Shown piece after piece: positions 1 to 10,995 of a stretch of DNA of 64,000 bases. The stretch's first letter is position 1, and the number at the start of each line of letters is the position of its first letter. The notes under the pieces were generated by a model. It had not been told where the DNA came from. It searched no databases and saw only the letters and a program-made list of their open reading frames with translations. The position numbers and the translations under genes are program-made. The stretch spans positions 33,139,250 to 33,203,249 of the forward strand of contig OY783192.1 in assembly GCA_963678675.1 (NCBI GenBank), given 5' to 3'. This DNA is from Xiphydria camelus (Eukaryota; Arthropoda; Insecta; Hymenoptera; Xiphydriidae).

Positions 1-213
1 CAAGGAAAACTCATGTTAGTATTATCGTGGTATACCAGATATGCATGCGTATGAAATTCAAGTTCTAAAATCTCCTTTCCTCTTTCGGTAAAAAAGATTT
101 GCATTGCACCCATTTCGAGATGACAGAAAATGCATCCCAACTAGAAACCCTCGCAAGCCTTCGTTATCTCGATATCTGTTGCATCCTTCATACGATTTCG
201 TATCTCGTTGGCC

Positions 214-371
214 ACACTGTAAAAAAAAATTTCGATGAGATTTTTAATATAATTATGTCTAGCTTTTATCCAATACGCGTGATTTTGAAAATTAATATAC
301 CTACTCCATTTATGAAATTTACAAGGGAAATTTCACAAGGAAATATATTAATTTTCATAATTACGAAGTAA
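214..371 (+). repeat. Family M MITE, 3'-truncated
   Basis: It begins CACTGTAAAAA and carries the family M core, in which GATTATGAAAATTAATAT faces its inverse ATATTAATTTTCATAAT. Related copies lie at 5134-5332, 8100-8791 and 11831-12099. The distal arm ending in TTTACAGTG, seen at 5332 and 8791, is missing here. Confidence 0.6.
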
Positions 372-1130
372 TATACATTCATTTTCATAATCACGCTATG
401 TAAGGAGACTACCGTATAAGGAGTGGCCCTCAGCGGGTTAATACAAAGAATATTAAATTAACGCAACATACAAAAATGGATGGACCGATTCCAACACAGA
501 ATTTCTAGTTATACGAGAATGATCGCCATCCTTAATTAGTTATCAAAATTGAGTATAACAGTTTATATGCGCGCGCGCATTTCTCTCGTCAGCGCAGGGT
601 ATTAAAGGGCGCGTCAATCGCGGATGATTAGCAAGCCACGCGAGGTCCGCTGTGCTCGATTGACCCCGTAAATCAGATATCGGTGTCGCGGGGCGGTCCG
701 ACGAGGGGCACGCACTCACGATGATGCTTCGCTCGCGAAACTGCACACGCATTTGTTTGTTCTCTCTCTCTTTTTTTTTTAATATGCACGAGTCATCGCA
801 TGCGTGAGATCAGGGCGCGGCCACACGCTACCTCTTCCTCACGCTCTTTCTCCCTCTCGTTTGTTGTTTTCACCGCCACTCTGTCACAGTCTCTCGCTCT
901 CTCCTATCCATTTAACAAATTGATTCCGTAATGCGGCGCGGGCTATCACGCGCGGTGTATGCGCGAAGTAACGTTTTAAGTGCGGGGTAGCCTCCGCCAA
1001 TTATCGGGTGGACGCGTGCATGCGAGGTGTGCACCCCCGCGACGAGAAGGGTGGTGGTGCTTCGCGGAAGACTCGAACTTTGACCTCGAAATAGTTTCGA
1101 GGGGAATTCGGTATTTCGAGTGATTCGTTT

Positions 1131-1353
1131 ACTGAGAAAAATAATTTGGTCAATTTAACCCAAAATCTTGGAGACAGTGACCAAACTGCTTGGTGAAATA
1201 TGAATCCGCCATCTGTGTGTTTGGTTAAACTGATCACTTTTTTGTTAGAATAACTGAATGTTTGGTTCAACTGGCCAGTATTCTAGTTAAAATAACTAAA
1301 CTCATTTAACTAGATACTTTTTGTCATTTTAATCTAATTATTTTTCTCCGTGT
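1131..1353 (+). repeat. Family A MITE
   Basis: The ends ACTGAGAAAAATAATTTGG and TTATTTTTCTCCGTGT are inverted. The interior is a run of degenerate TTGGTTA / TAACTAAA words plus the diagnostic CAAAATCTTGGAG. Copies of the same family are at 2647, 3059, 6917, 13486, 17073 and 45993. There is no coding capacity. Confidence 0.75.
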
Positions 1354-2646
1354 TGACTTGCGTAAAATTTTATCGACGCGAGGAAATATTTGTTTCAACG
1401 AGTCTCTAGTTGGTTATGACTAGGTATGACCTTATGACTTTATGAGTAATCACTACTCTTGGTTTCCGGATGGTAATCAAAAGTAGTAATACTCATAAAT
1501 AACCACATTGTGTGGAAATGACCGCGAAAGCCTAAGTTTCGAGTCTCTATATATTTTATACATATATTTAGTAGTAGAAATCTTATTATTTCGCCGGTCA
1601 ATTATTTCGCCAGTCCTCCCGTGGGTGATGAAATAATACACGTCCTACTGTACTTCATTCGAATCGAATGAAAGGAAAATGAGATTAATTAAAAACGCCT
1701 CATCGAGAATCCAAAATCAAAAGTAAATCCTATACAATTTATACGAAAATTGCACCAAAAATTGTCACGACTGTTAAACTTCCCGCAAGCTTCTGTTCAA
1801 CGTGTCGAAATATGTACTCGCGTCACTTCATCGGCCATAAAGAAAAACGATACTTCGCTTGGTTCACTGGTCTGTAAAAAACAAAAATCGAGTCTTCCAT
1901 CGAAGTCCCACGACAGTTTGAATTTCAATTTTTCCGCCGCCCGCTGAAAAAATCGTCGTTTCGCCGCGAAACGCCTCGCTCCCCGCCCGGATATCGAGAT
2001 AAGAGAGCGCGTCGTTCAATTTAAATAGATAGACATCGTCCGGGTAATAAATTCGTTCGGTACGACTAGCGCGACGTTACAACGGGACGTTGTATTATTA
2101 AATACAGCTATTGAATTGATAATTGACGAACGACGGCTGTCGAGCGATACTCGATATCGGAGGCCGCGCGCGCGCGTGTGTCGATACAGACGAGCAATCG
2201 GATCGTGGCGTGCTAAGCAGGTGGAACGAGAAAGGAATATGTCGGTCGGCCGAAGTCCCGAGTATGTGCGCGCGAGCACGTGTGTCCTTAGCACGTTTTC
2301 GAGTTTGCTCGGACATGGCGCGATAAAAGTACATATATGCGCACGCTCTCCGTGATAGCTATACGTGTATCGCGATGCCACCGCATCCAGGAAATGATTC
2401 ACGGCGATCTCGACATTGTTCCATCACGAGTTGTTAGTCATTCGGACGCGTAACGCGATTGCACTTCGCCTCGATGCACGGCGGAGTGTCCGACCGGCGC
2501 GCGGCTGTTTCTACTTCGGCGGTGTAGCCTTGCTTTTACTTCACCTGCGCTCGACGGGGTTGGACACCGGGTTCTTTATTCGGACTTTTATAACTGTCCG
2601 AGCTTTCCAGCAATTTTCACGGACGCGGAAATCGTTCGAAATCTCG

Positions 2647-2882
2647 CACCGAGAAAAATAAATTGGTCAATTTAACCAAAATCTTGGAGTCGATGACCAA
2701 ACCGTTTGGTACAATAGGACTCTCTATCTGATTGGTTAAGCTGACTAAATTTTGATTATAATAACTATATTTTCGATTGGAATAACTAAATATTTAGTTT
2801 AATCGACGAATATTTCGATTAGTTTAACTAAACACGTTTGGAGTAACCAAAACTAGATGCGTTTTATCATTTTTCTCAATGT
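2647..2882 (+). repeat. Family A MITE
   Basis: The left end is CACCGAGAAAAATAAATTGG and the right end is TCATTTTTCTCAATG. The interior has CAAAATCTTGGAG followed by GACCAAACCGTTTGGT, as in the other family A copies. Confidence 0.75.
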
Positions 2883-3058
2883 GGTTTTTCATTGTTAGAG
2901 AAACTTATCACTGCTACGGCGCACTTTTCGACGTCTATTTTTATTCACAGGAATGAGCTATAACGGGACGTTGACGAAACCGAGATAACGGAACGCTATA
3001 GGGAAAATTGACTCTCGCTCATTGCGACGGCGCGCGGGGGAAGTTTCGTTTCTTTTCA

Positions 3059-3412
3059 CACCGAGAAAAACAATTTGATTAAAATGAGAAAACACATCTG
3101 GGGGGTTAAACGTTTTATATGTTTTCTATATAATCCATATATACGAGTAGATTTGGTCATATATGTATTATATAAATATTCAAAAATATATATGTAGTCC
3201 TTATATGGTTGATGTAAAAATCATATATATTACAATCCATATATGACCAAATCCACATATAAACTATATGCAAAAAAAAAGAACTTTTCCGCCTGGGTAA
3301 CTAGAAAATGGTCGATTTAATCAAACCAAATGAAGGATCCGTATTTCATCAAACGGTTTGGTTATGGTCTCTTTGGATTTGGTTAAATTGACCACGTTAT
3401 TTTGCTCAGTGC
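3059..3412 (+). repeat. Family A MITE split by a family G insertion
   Basis: The outer halves, 3059-3100 (CACCGAGAAAAACAATTTG) and 3298-3412 (ending TTTTGCTCAGTGC), together form one family A element. The right half retains CAAACGGTTTGGTTATGG and a GGTTAAATTGACCA subterminal motif. The middle of about 197 bp is a family G element. Confidence 0.65.
3101..3297 (+). repeat. Family G MITE nested in family A
   Basis: It is rich in CCATATATG / CATATATGG words arranged as a palindrome, with the family G right end GAACTTTTCCGCCTGGG. The left end is diverged from the CCCAGACGGAAAAGTTC form seen elsewhere. Other G copies are at 10794, 18001, 55054 and 59150. Confidence 0.6.
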
Positions 3413-5133
3413 ATACTACATGCGTAATCGAACAGGGATTGACGACTTCGGCGAGGACGCGAAGATCTACCCGCGCGATTCTCGTCCGCCTAATTATGAT
3501 TGGCAAAACGCGTGGCTATACTTGGGATTTATTTGAACGCGTCCCGCGCCGCGCGAGGAGTTACATCGAACCGGCTCTTTCGGCGGGCGATCGTGGCCAA
3601 CAAGTGCCAACGGCTAATTATCATCGGCGTCTCTCCGCCGTCTCCGCCGAGCGTATCTTTGAATTATGTATCGTATTTACGATTGACCTTTGCATTTTTT
3701 ATTGCGTTTTACGACACCCATTAGATTTCCTCGCCCGTCGTATACAGCGTGCAGCCGATTAGTTCGGCTAGTTTGCCAGGGGCGAGTTCGCGGCTGCCGC
3801 TTACGACCGGTTTTTAGCGGCGAATCGGTTTCTTATCGCGCTCGTTGACGATCGTCGGTCTCCTCGACTTCGGGAACGGCGAATTGCAGCATTAAAAGGG
3901 GGAATGCGAGTCTCGTTAGGCAAGGATTTTTATCGGGAGGAAACAATTAATTCCGACGATCGCGATATTCGCGCGAAAAAGAAATGCTGATGTTGGATTG
4001 ACGAAGTCAAAGTTATAATATTGTCTTTGTGTTGACGCAACTAAACTCCGTGTACGATTAATCACTCGATATGTAGACCGTATTCGATTCCGCTGTTGGT
4101 TTTAGAGTTTCCCGGTGAATTTTACATCTTTTTGCTGTTGATTTAACATTGCCCGTCACACATGAGAAAACATTTTAGTTGTTCCAACCAAATTATTGTA
4201 TAACGGGCGTCCGGCAGGCGAGATCGTGTTTTTGCGCCCGACACCCGTTACCGAAGTTCTCGAAGCCATTAATATTATTACCGAGATCGTTTGGACGTCG
4301 CGCGGGTATCATTATCGCGAGGGAAAAATAAAAAGGAAGGAGGAACGAGACGGCTGGAGGAGAACTGAGGGGGGCGAGCGATCTCCTTAGTGCCACGCAC
4401 TCTCGCCGGGGCCCTCGATTACGCGGGCATTCGAAATTTCGAGCCACTTCCGACAGGCGCGAATCACGGGCCGAATTGATGCGGTCGAGCCACGCAATAA
4501 CGGGGATCTCTCTTTCTCTGTCTCTCGTGGTACTCTATTTTTTTCTCTCTCTCTCTCCGTGGAGAGTGCGCGAGCGACGGAGAGGGATCGACGGTGCGAA
4601 AGGTTGCGAGGAAGCGAGAGGGAAAGGAAAGGGGAGGAATGAGCGAGAAATGCCCGTGGCCAGAACGAAGAAAGCTCTCGATATATTAACCGGTGGACAT
4701 GTCGTCATCTCATACGTGACGCGCACGCGTATGTCGATGTGGTATGTTCATTGTACCTCCTTATTGCCCGCCACACGCGAATATAATCATCTCTGTTACA
4801 TTATGCACACGCGTTACGATTTGTATTAACCCACGACCCTCGTATAAATCGCGCGATTCGACCTCTTTCGAGGGGGATGACCTACCCCCTTTTCCGCGGG
4901 ACCTCGCCAGTTCGATAAGTCGTATACGCCGCCGTGCGACAATATCATTAAACCTCGCCGAGCTTGAGAGTTTATTGAGATAGCTTTATAAAGTGAAACC
5001 TGTCGGGTTCTCTTCATCCGTTACCACTGGAGATTACCGTAACGCAGTGGTCGTATTAAAACGTAGAGAGCCACGCGATCGGAAGAAACGAGCATTGTCG
5101 ATCGTAATGCAGCGCGGGGTCGGTACTACATCG
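3413..5133. other. Unique CpG-rich intronic DNA, no gene seen
   Basis: All frames carry short arginine-rich open stretches typical of CpG-rich non-coding DNA, with no splice-bounded coding block that I recognise. A pyrimidine-rich run (TCTCTCTC-type) occurs at about 4508-4560. Confidence 0.5.
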
Positions 5134-5332
5134 CACTGTAAAAATAAATTTGTATTTTTAATATATTTTTATATCAAGCTTCTTCCGATGGATGATTATG
5201 AAAATTAGTATATTTCCTTATGAAATTACACTTATAAATTTCATAACGGAGTATATTAATTTTCATAATCATGTATTGGATAAAAGCTTTATGTACAATT
5301 ATATTAAATTCAATAGAAATTTGTTTACAGTG
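5134..5332 (+). repeat. Family M MITE, full length
   Basis: Its ends are CACTGTAAAAATAAATTTG and AAATTTGTTTACAGTG, which are inverted. The core palindrome is GATTATGAAAATTAGTAT facing ATATTAATTTTCATAATC. At 199 bp it is the best reference copy of the family in the window. Confidence 0.7.
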
Positions 5333-5360
5333 CACGTTTGTTACGGAATTCGCTTTAACC

Positions 5361-5488
5361 GCGATTAGCTCGTTAACTGTGGATTTTTTAGACATGTCGA
5401 TATAGAGCTTTTTTATAGGTCTGACTACAAGCTTCAAAAAGTTTCTTACGGACTTAGGCGTAAAGTTCGCGGATAACGAGATAATCGT
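5361..5488. repeat. Family L fold-back element
   Basis: GCGATTAGCTCGTTAAC at the left faces GATAACGAGATAATCG at the right. The interior holds AGAGCTTTTTTATAGGTCTG. Similar fold-backs with the same ends and a CTTTTTT-TAGATC-like centre lie at 18612, 34634 and 59214. Confidence 0.45.
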
Positions 5489-6354
5489 GCTCGAAGTGGA
5501 CATACGTATTATAGGCTTAATCAAACCTCAGTTGTACACAGTAACAAAGTGGTATTAATTTTTAACACCATTTTTTTCACTGGTGTGGACCTATATGTAC
5601 CACATCCGGTACCATTTATCCTTAAGCTATTGTTACCTAAATAACATCAAAAGTCGTCTATACATATACATGCAGGCCCACACCGCCGAATTTTCTAGTG
5701 CAGATCAATATACACTGATATTCACATAAAACATTTGACATGTTTTACACGTATGAACCAAACGCACAGTAATGAAGGCCTCGTCGACTCTCACTGGCAG
5801 GCTTACGCTTTTTTGTCCTCGGTGCGAAACTCCACCGAGTCTCCTGACGCGAGCCTCTTATCCGCTTTCTTTTTCTCTCCTCTTTTTCGCACTTGTGATG
5901 TACCTACTCTTCTCCCGGTCGATCACTGTTCATTTAGACAATGACGCATCACCGGGCGCACAGTCATCGTCGCCAATTCGAAGGAGTCTAAAGGACCGGC
6001 TCGCGGAGGGAGGACGGGGAGAACGGCGCGCGCGGCCCGGCGCCTAATTAGCGGCTCTCTACAGAGTCGCGGACTCGCGCAAGAATGTAACGGGCGAGCG
6101 AGCAGGAATGCCTCTTGCCGTTTAAAACGGCTCGCTAAAATTACGCGAACAATGCCCGCGCCGCTCTCCGAATGCTTCGCCCGGCAACCGCGGTATACAC
6201 GCGGGCATGCCCTTGTACCGCGCGTAATGAGTGCATAATTACGGGCGGAGATCGGAATTGCGTTGCCGCGCGCGAAATGCACGACATCGAACCTCGCTGC
6301 GGCGATCACAGAGCGGCCGAATTAAACGGTCGCCCCGCCCTTTCTCGGTTGCAG

Positions 6355-6481
6355 GCTCACCTGTGCCGAGCCCTATTTCGTCAGCGAGGCTCTCTACTGT
6401 CTCCCGGAGGAACTGGAGCAGACGCGGGAGGTCACGCTGCACGTCATCACCGTCGGCCTCTTCCTCGAAGATTCCGCGAAG
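6355..6481 (+). CDS. UPF0489 / C5orf22-like protein, internal exon (part 1)
   Basis: This internal exon is bounded by a pyrimidine-rich acceptor (CCCTTTCTCGGTTGCAG, AG at 6353-6354) and a GTGAGT donor at 6482. One base completes a codon begun in the previous exon (phase 2), and 42 full codons follow from 6356 without a stop. The peptide includes EPYFVSEALY, then LPEELEQTREVTLHVI. From memory of the family this matches the segment of vertebrate C5orf22 that reads ...DHYFLSDGLYVPEDQLE..., so I assign it to UPF0489. The cellular role is unknown; the family has been proposed to resemble arginase-type enzymes. The exon ends in phase 0 and joins cleanly to 60812. The start codon and the amino-terminal half lie off the window to the left. 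GC-ending codons predominate, unlike the AT-rich repeats nearby. Confidence 0.85.
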
Positions 6482-6916
6482 GTGAGTCGATTGCGAAACA
6501 TGGAAAAGGCGATGTTTGAAAATATTGCGTGATTTTTTATTCGTACATTTCTGTTGTCATTTTTTATAGCATATCCGTACATACTCACATGTGGGTGGAT
6601 TCTCGATCTAAATAAGCGTTTACGAGTTGGGGACTGTAGAATTATTTACGCCACCCCTAATAAATTTAGTTATAGTGATTAACGGCTATTCGAAGGAAAC
6701 AGGCGTTGGTCCATTCCAGACAATTATTAGTCCAAGTAACTTGATCTGCATTCCCCCACCCGTAACTACAGATTTAGTTAAATTTACTGCATTTTTGTCT
6801 TGGTGTGAGAAGTTCAGACAAGGAAGAAATGATTTAATTTTAATATTTTCTCTACGTACTATACGTATGCACAGGTATGACATCATTCTTTGTTACGTCG
6901 CTCCAATCGTTATACA
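6482..6916. other. Intronic DNA after the donor site, no gene seen
   Basis: AT-rich sequence follows the donor. The stretch 6640-6890 looks like a decayed MITE because it contains ACTACAGATTTAGTTAAATT, which resembles the family C ends at 20334-20559. I could not define its limits. Confidence 0.35.
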
Positions 6917-7171
6917 CACGGAGAAAAAAATTAGGTTAAAATGACAAAACGCGCCCAGTTAAACGCGTTTAGTTATCCCGACCAAAATACTGGTCAGTTG
7001 AACTAAACGTCAAGTTATTCTAACCAAATGTCAAGTTATTCGTTTAGTTATTCTAACCAAAGTGGTCAGTCAAATCAAACGGATGGAGAGGATCCATATT
7101 TCTCCAAACTGTAGTTTGGTCATCCTCTCCAGGATTTCGGTTAAATTGATCAAGTTACTTTTCTCAATGCA
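6917..7171 (+). repeat. Family A MITE
   Basis: The left end CACGGAGAAAAAAATTAGG and the right end TTACTTTTCTCAATG bound the usual TTAGTTATTCTAACCAA words. The orientation is opposite to that of the 1131 and 2647 copies, since GTTAAATTGATCAAG is at the right. Confidence 0.65.
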
Positions 7172-7172
7172 C

Positions 7173-7398
7173 CTAGAGAAATTCATTTGAATACGAACCC
7201 AGCAGAAACATTTTTTCGCGACGAATAAAGAATTTATTTACAAGGAGCAAGCAGAAGTTTCAACTAAATAAATGTTCCGCCATGTACGCAAACATTTGTT
7301 TAATTCAAATAAATCTTTGTTCGGTATGAAAAAAATTCCTATTCGCAATTAATAAACCTTCTAATAGGTTCGTATTGAAATAAACTTTTTTTTCCGAG
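7173..7398. repeat. Family X MITE-like repeat
   Basis: It shares AACATTTGTTTAATTCAAAT and AAATTCCTATT words with 31633-31872 in a comparable order and on the opposite strand. The ends TTCATTTGAATACGAACC and GGTTCGTATTGAAATAAA are inverted. Confidence 0.5.
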
Positions 7399-8099
7399 CG
7401 CATGGAGAACCGAGAAGAAATGGAACACTCGACTTGACCTTCGACCCTCGTACCAACGAACAATCGTCGAAGCCCCATTGAAAGTGCTCCATTTCACCCC
7501 ACTTTCCTCGCGACATTCTCGTCGCAGTGTCTCCTTCGAAACATTCTCGCGACACGTCGACATGAGTAACCTACTTACGCCAAAGCATATACGTTCTTAT
7601 TTACTCCACGCACGCGTGTACCAGGTACCCGCGCTGCAAGGACAAGCAGCCGAACAGCCTGTCTCCTTGCTTTTCAAATCCTTGGACCGTATTAGTTATC
7701 ATTTATTTACGCGCCGACGTGCGACTTCTACATCTGGAATCGTCGCGCGCGTGTCGCGCGCGAGGTACACGCCGCCCGACTGAAACTCTCTCGAGTGCAC
7801 ATCCGCGAAACGTGTTCGCGTTAATTATTCAACGCGAAAGTCGGGTGGGCGCATCGCGGCTAGCGAAGATATCGCGTGTGCGTGCGTATACGCTCGCGCG
7901 TTGTGTAAGCAGCTGCAAAAAACGTGCCGGCAAAGCAAAGAGAGCACGAGAGTGGCGGCGAAAGAACTCGGCGTCGAGGGAGAAGGTGCGGAGGCTGCAA
8001 CGGACGGTTTTCGTTAGAATTCGCGCAGCGCCGACCATGGGCGTTGATGCGTGCTCGCTGTGTGGGATCTGGGTGGCGCGCGCGATGGGATTACTCTCT
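7399..8099. other. CpG-rich unique intronic DNA, no gene seen
   Basis: The GC content rises and several overlapping arginine-rich frames are open, with no recognisable domain. Confidence 0.4.
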
Positions 8100-8122
8100 C
8101 ACTGTAAACAAATTGTATTTTT

Positions 8123-8403
8123 GTCACTCAGTGTCAAATACTCGGTTTCATGATCGTCCTCGATGCATGTGAAATCATCTTTCACACACCAATTCGTGAA
8201 AAGTTGCGCAGTGCGTGAAATATCCTGCGCAGTGCGTGAAATCGTCAACCTCGTATTTGACACTTAGTGACAAAAAATAAAATTCGTTATTCGGTTGTTT
8301 CGCGCCGTTCTAACGAGTGTGATTGCCGTACTCGCTTCGCTCGTGCGGCAAACTTCACACTCGTTAAAAACAGCGCTTCACGCCCTAATAACGAAAATAA
8401 CTA
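8123..8403 (+). repeat. Family J element, one half, nested in family M
   Basis: It is nearly identical to the right half of the element at 50307-50806. It begins GTCACTCAGTGTCAAATACT, contains GCGCAGTGCGTGAAAT twice, and ends CCTAATAACGAAAATAACTA. TTTT flanks both sides, which fits a short target duplication. The left half seen at 50307 is absent here. Confidence 0.65.
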
Positions 8404-8528
8404 TTTTAATATACTTTTGTCCAAGGATCTTCTTTTCAATGCGTGATTATGAAAATTAATACATCTTCGTATGAGATTTACCTTATAAATTTCATAACGG
8501 GATATATTAATTTTTATGATCACGTATA

Positions 8529-8734
8529 CGCTGAAAAAAAATAATTTGCCGATCCAAATAACCGTCGACATGAATAGTGCCAAGAACATATTAATTTAAG
8601 TCAAAAATATTATCGATGAATCAAGTGTAGGTTCGTTCATTTCAATGAACATACGTATACTTGTCTTAATAAGTATGCTCTTGGCACTATTCATATCGAT
8701 AATTACTTGCATTGGCAAATTATTTTTCTGAGTG
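8529..8734 (+). repeat. Family H MITE nested in family M
   Basis: The ends CGCTGAAAAAAAATAATTTG and AAATTATTTTTCTGAGTG are flanked by TA on both sides. The interior carries CATGAATAGTGCCAAGAACA facing CTTGGCACTATTCAT, so the element folds back on itself. The second copy is at 20939-21121. Confidence 0.7.
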
Positions 8735-8893
8735 TAAGATAAAAATTTTATATAGAATTTTATTAAATTTAATACACATTTTTTTACAGTGTTGCACTGA
8801 GGGGAATAATTGCCAACGCCCAAAAATTATCTTCTTTAACCAAATACATGATATCAAACTATGGTTTTCTTTGTGCAAGAAAATATTTGAATC

Positions 8894-9541
8894 ACATATT
8901 TCAGAAACCCCGTAAGTGACATTTTTAGGAAAATTGAGATTTTTTAACTGAAACTTCTATTTGAAATGGTGCTCCATCCATTTTATGCAGAAACCCAGCT
9001 ATTTCTAGTCATCTTATCGTATTTTTGAGGTATGTTATGATGACGTGTAGTGCAGAAACTCCGTAAACGTATACCTCTTAATGTTAAAAAAATGAGAGAT
9101 ATTGAGAAGTTAAACCCGTATTTGCCAGACAGTAACCATGTCCAGTGCTTTTACAATAAAATCTTTGAATGGCCAGTGGTGAATAAAGATGACCCAGAAG
9201 ATATCCTTGACTAGTAGTGCATATAACAATTGTATACATTGTACTTGCATATTACACGAATAAAAATGTTAAAACAGCTGATTTTACTTAATATTTACCA
9301 GGAAATTTAATGCAATTTACCATGTAATTCAGAAACCCCGTAATTACAGCATAAATATCTGTTTATAACATTAGCAATAACTTTTTTTTTCCTAACAATT
9401 AATACAAATCGATGAAAGAATATTTTTCCCAAATTAACACATGTTTAGAATTGCAATAAAAATAAAAAATTGGCTATTTATTAGTTTTTTGTCTTTCCTG
9501 AAAAGTAAGGTTCTGTGTACTTACGGGGTTTCTGAAATATG
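8894..9541 (+). mobile_element. Element V, 648 bp, with a remnant ORF tail
   Basis: Inverted ends of about 25 bp share TTTCAGAAACCCCGTAAGT, and variants of CAGAAACYCCGTAA recur internally at about 9051 and 9332. It is inserted in a family F MITE. It carries the tail of an open reading frame (9059-9214). It is longer than the MITEs around it and may be an internally deleted autonomous transposon. Confidence 0.55.
9059..9214 (+). pseudogene. 3' tail of an unidentified ORF in element V
   Basis: An open frame of about 51 codons ends in TAG at 9212. It reads IPLNVKKMRDIEKLNPYLP and then a Phe/Trp-containing stretch ending DDPEDILD. The composition is protein-like, with no arginine-rich CpG bias, and the position inside an inverted-repeat element suggests the carboxy end of a former transposase or accessory protein. 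I cannot name the family. Confidence 0.35.
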
Positions 9542-9729
9542 TAATTCATTTGGTATGCTCGAGTAATTGCTTTTTTCGCGCAGTGAAAATTTGTTGTCCC
9601 AACGAAGCTATTCTTCAATCAAGAATATATATTCTTCGACCAAGAATCTATATTCGTAAAAATTTGTGAGATCACATGTTCTTGGCTGAAGAAATATTTG
9701 TTTAATACTAGAAATTATTTCTATCAGTG

Positions 9730-10635
9730 TGCCTCTCGCGTTCTTCTCAATTTTCGGCATTACACGCGTTGCATCGTTAGTCAAGTACATAATTTTTCAT
9801 TTCCATTCTGGGGTCGAATTTGTTGTACGAGAAGAAAGGGTCGAGGGGTAAATATAACGAACATGCCGCGAGACACTACCGTGTCTCTTGATTATGCAAG
9901 TGTTGTAAATCTGTTTGCATTATGGGAAAGAAATATTTAGAAGATTCAATAGCTCAGTGCACCGTTGCAGGAGTTAATTGCAGCAGAAATCAATTGCACC
10001 GTTGCAGAGATCATCTGCGTCGCCGCGCAGCTGAGTAATTAAATAACTCTTATTCATCGAACGCAGAATCCGCCTCGATCCCCGATGCGAGAGTCGCGTA
10101 CAGTCGTCTCGCGCTCGAGGGGTGTCTTTTTTATCCGCAACGCGCGGACAACTTCATAGGGACGCGACGCCGACGCGAAGATCGCCGCTGGCCGGTGCAA
10201 TAAAAGAGATAGCCCCTCCGTATACGCATACGCCATTGATTAAATAAAAACATGGCTAATTGCAAGCGCAGATGCCGCCCGGTTCATCCGACGACCTTTC
10301 TTATCTGTACCGCGCCGCCGATTAAAATTACCAACGAGCGATGCAGCCGTCGTCGTCATCGTCTGCCTCTGGACCCGATCGCTCGTTCGTAACGGGCGGC
10401 TGTACAACCGCGAGGCCACTCATCGTGGAGGCTATCGGCGGGCTCCCTAGCCCCGGCAATTAAATGCAGCGACTAATTAGATAACCGATAAAGGATTATT
10501 GCGATTCGAGGGGAAAGCTTCAGACTCGATCGACTTCGTTGCTAGCGGTTTTGTTCACCAACAGGTTAGGGTCTATAGGGATTCGCTGTTGTCTCTGGTT
10601 ATGTTTTTGTGTTATTCCGAGTTGATATCAACGGT

Positions 10636-10672
<37 letters not shown>

Positions 10673-10793
10673 TTGGAAATATTCTCTGATATGTAGCGCT
10701 TCGATGAAATCTTTCTCGGTAAAAAATGATCATCTTTTAGCTTTAGCTTTAAATCTGAATTAATGAGAAGCCACTGGCAATGCTGATTACTAT
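9730..10793. other. Unique intronic DNA with TAATTA-type AT islands
   Basis: No gene seen. Short AT islands sit in GC-rich DNA: CATGGCTAATTGC at about 10251, CGATTAAAATTACC at about 10319, and GGCAATTAAATGC with ACTAATTAGATAACC at about 10456-10486. These resemble homeodomain-type sites and could be enhancer sequence, which is an inference only. Confidence 0.3.
10639..10666. repeat. (CT)14 microsatellite
   Basis: A perfect CT dinucleotide run of 28 bp. Confidence 0.95.
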
Positions 10794-10995
10794 CCAGACG
10801 GAAAAGTTCTAGATGATTTGTATGTAGTCCATCTATGGATTTGGTTCTATATTAAACTATATGCAGACCGTATATGGATTATTTGGATTTTTCGAATTTT
10901 TGTATGCTCCATATATAGTCTATATATATGATTTATATATGGACCAAATTCATATATGGCCTATATACAAATTATACAGAACTTTTCCGCCTGTG
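10794..10995 (+). repeat. Family G MITE
   Basis: The ends CCAGACGGAAAAGTTCTAG and CAGAACTTTTCCGCCTGTG are inverted. The interior is a palindrome of CCATATATGGAT-like words. Confidence 0.7.

Larger units (their letters stand above)
1..6354 (+). other. Upstream intron of the UPF0489-like gene (3' part)
   Basis: The exon at 6355 begins with the last base of a split codon, so an upstream exon must exist. I looked here for the conserved amino-terminal part of the family, which has a His/Asp-rich segment around a HxDSHPD-like motif, and found none. The whole stretch therefore reads as the end of a phase-2 intron of at least 6.3 kb. It holds MITE copies (214-371, 1131-1353, 2647-2882, 3059-3412, 5134-5332), a fold-back element at 5361-5488, and CpG-rich unique DNA between them at 372-1130, 1354-2646 and 5489-6354. 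Confidence 0.6.
8100..8791 (+). repeat. Family M MITE carrying two nested elements
   Basis: The left end CACTGTAAACAAATTGTAT (8100) and the right end TTTTTTTACAGTG (8791) match the full-length copy at 5134-5332. The body resumes at about 8404 and again after 8736. The two interruptions are a family J copy (8123-8403) and a family H copy (8529-8734). Confidence 0.7.
8795..9729 (+). repeat. Family F MITE split by element V
   Basis: The left part (8795-8893; CACTGAGGGGAATAATTGCC, then AAACTATGGTTTTC) and the right part (9542-9729; TGCTCGAGTAATTGC, TTTTTTCGCGCAGTG, CCAAGAATCTATATTC, ending TTTCTATCAGTG) together match an uninterrupted family F copy such as 52803-53087. It starts 3 bp after the family M element ends. 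Confidence 0.7.

Noticed and set aside
1..6354. Amino-terminal exons of the UPF0489-like gene
   Set aside because: No frame shows the His/Asp-rich conserved segment expected before the 6355 exon, so those exons must lie further upstream.
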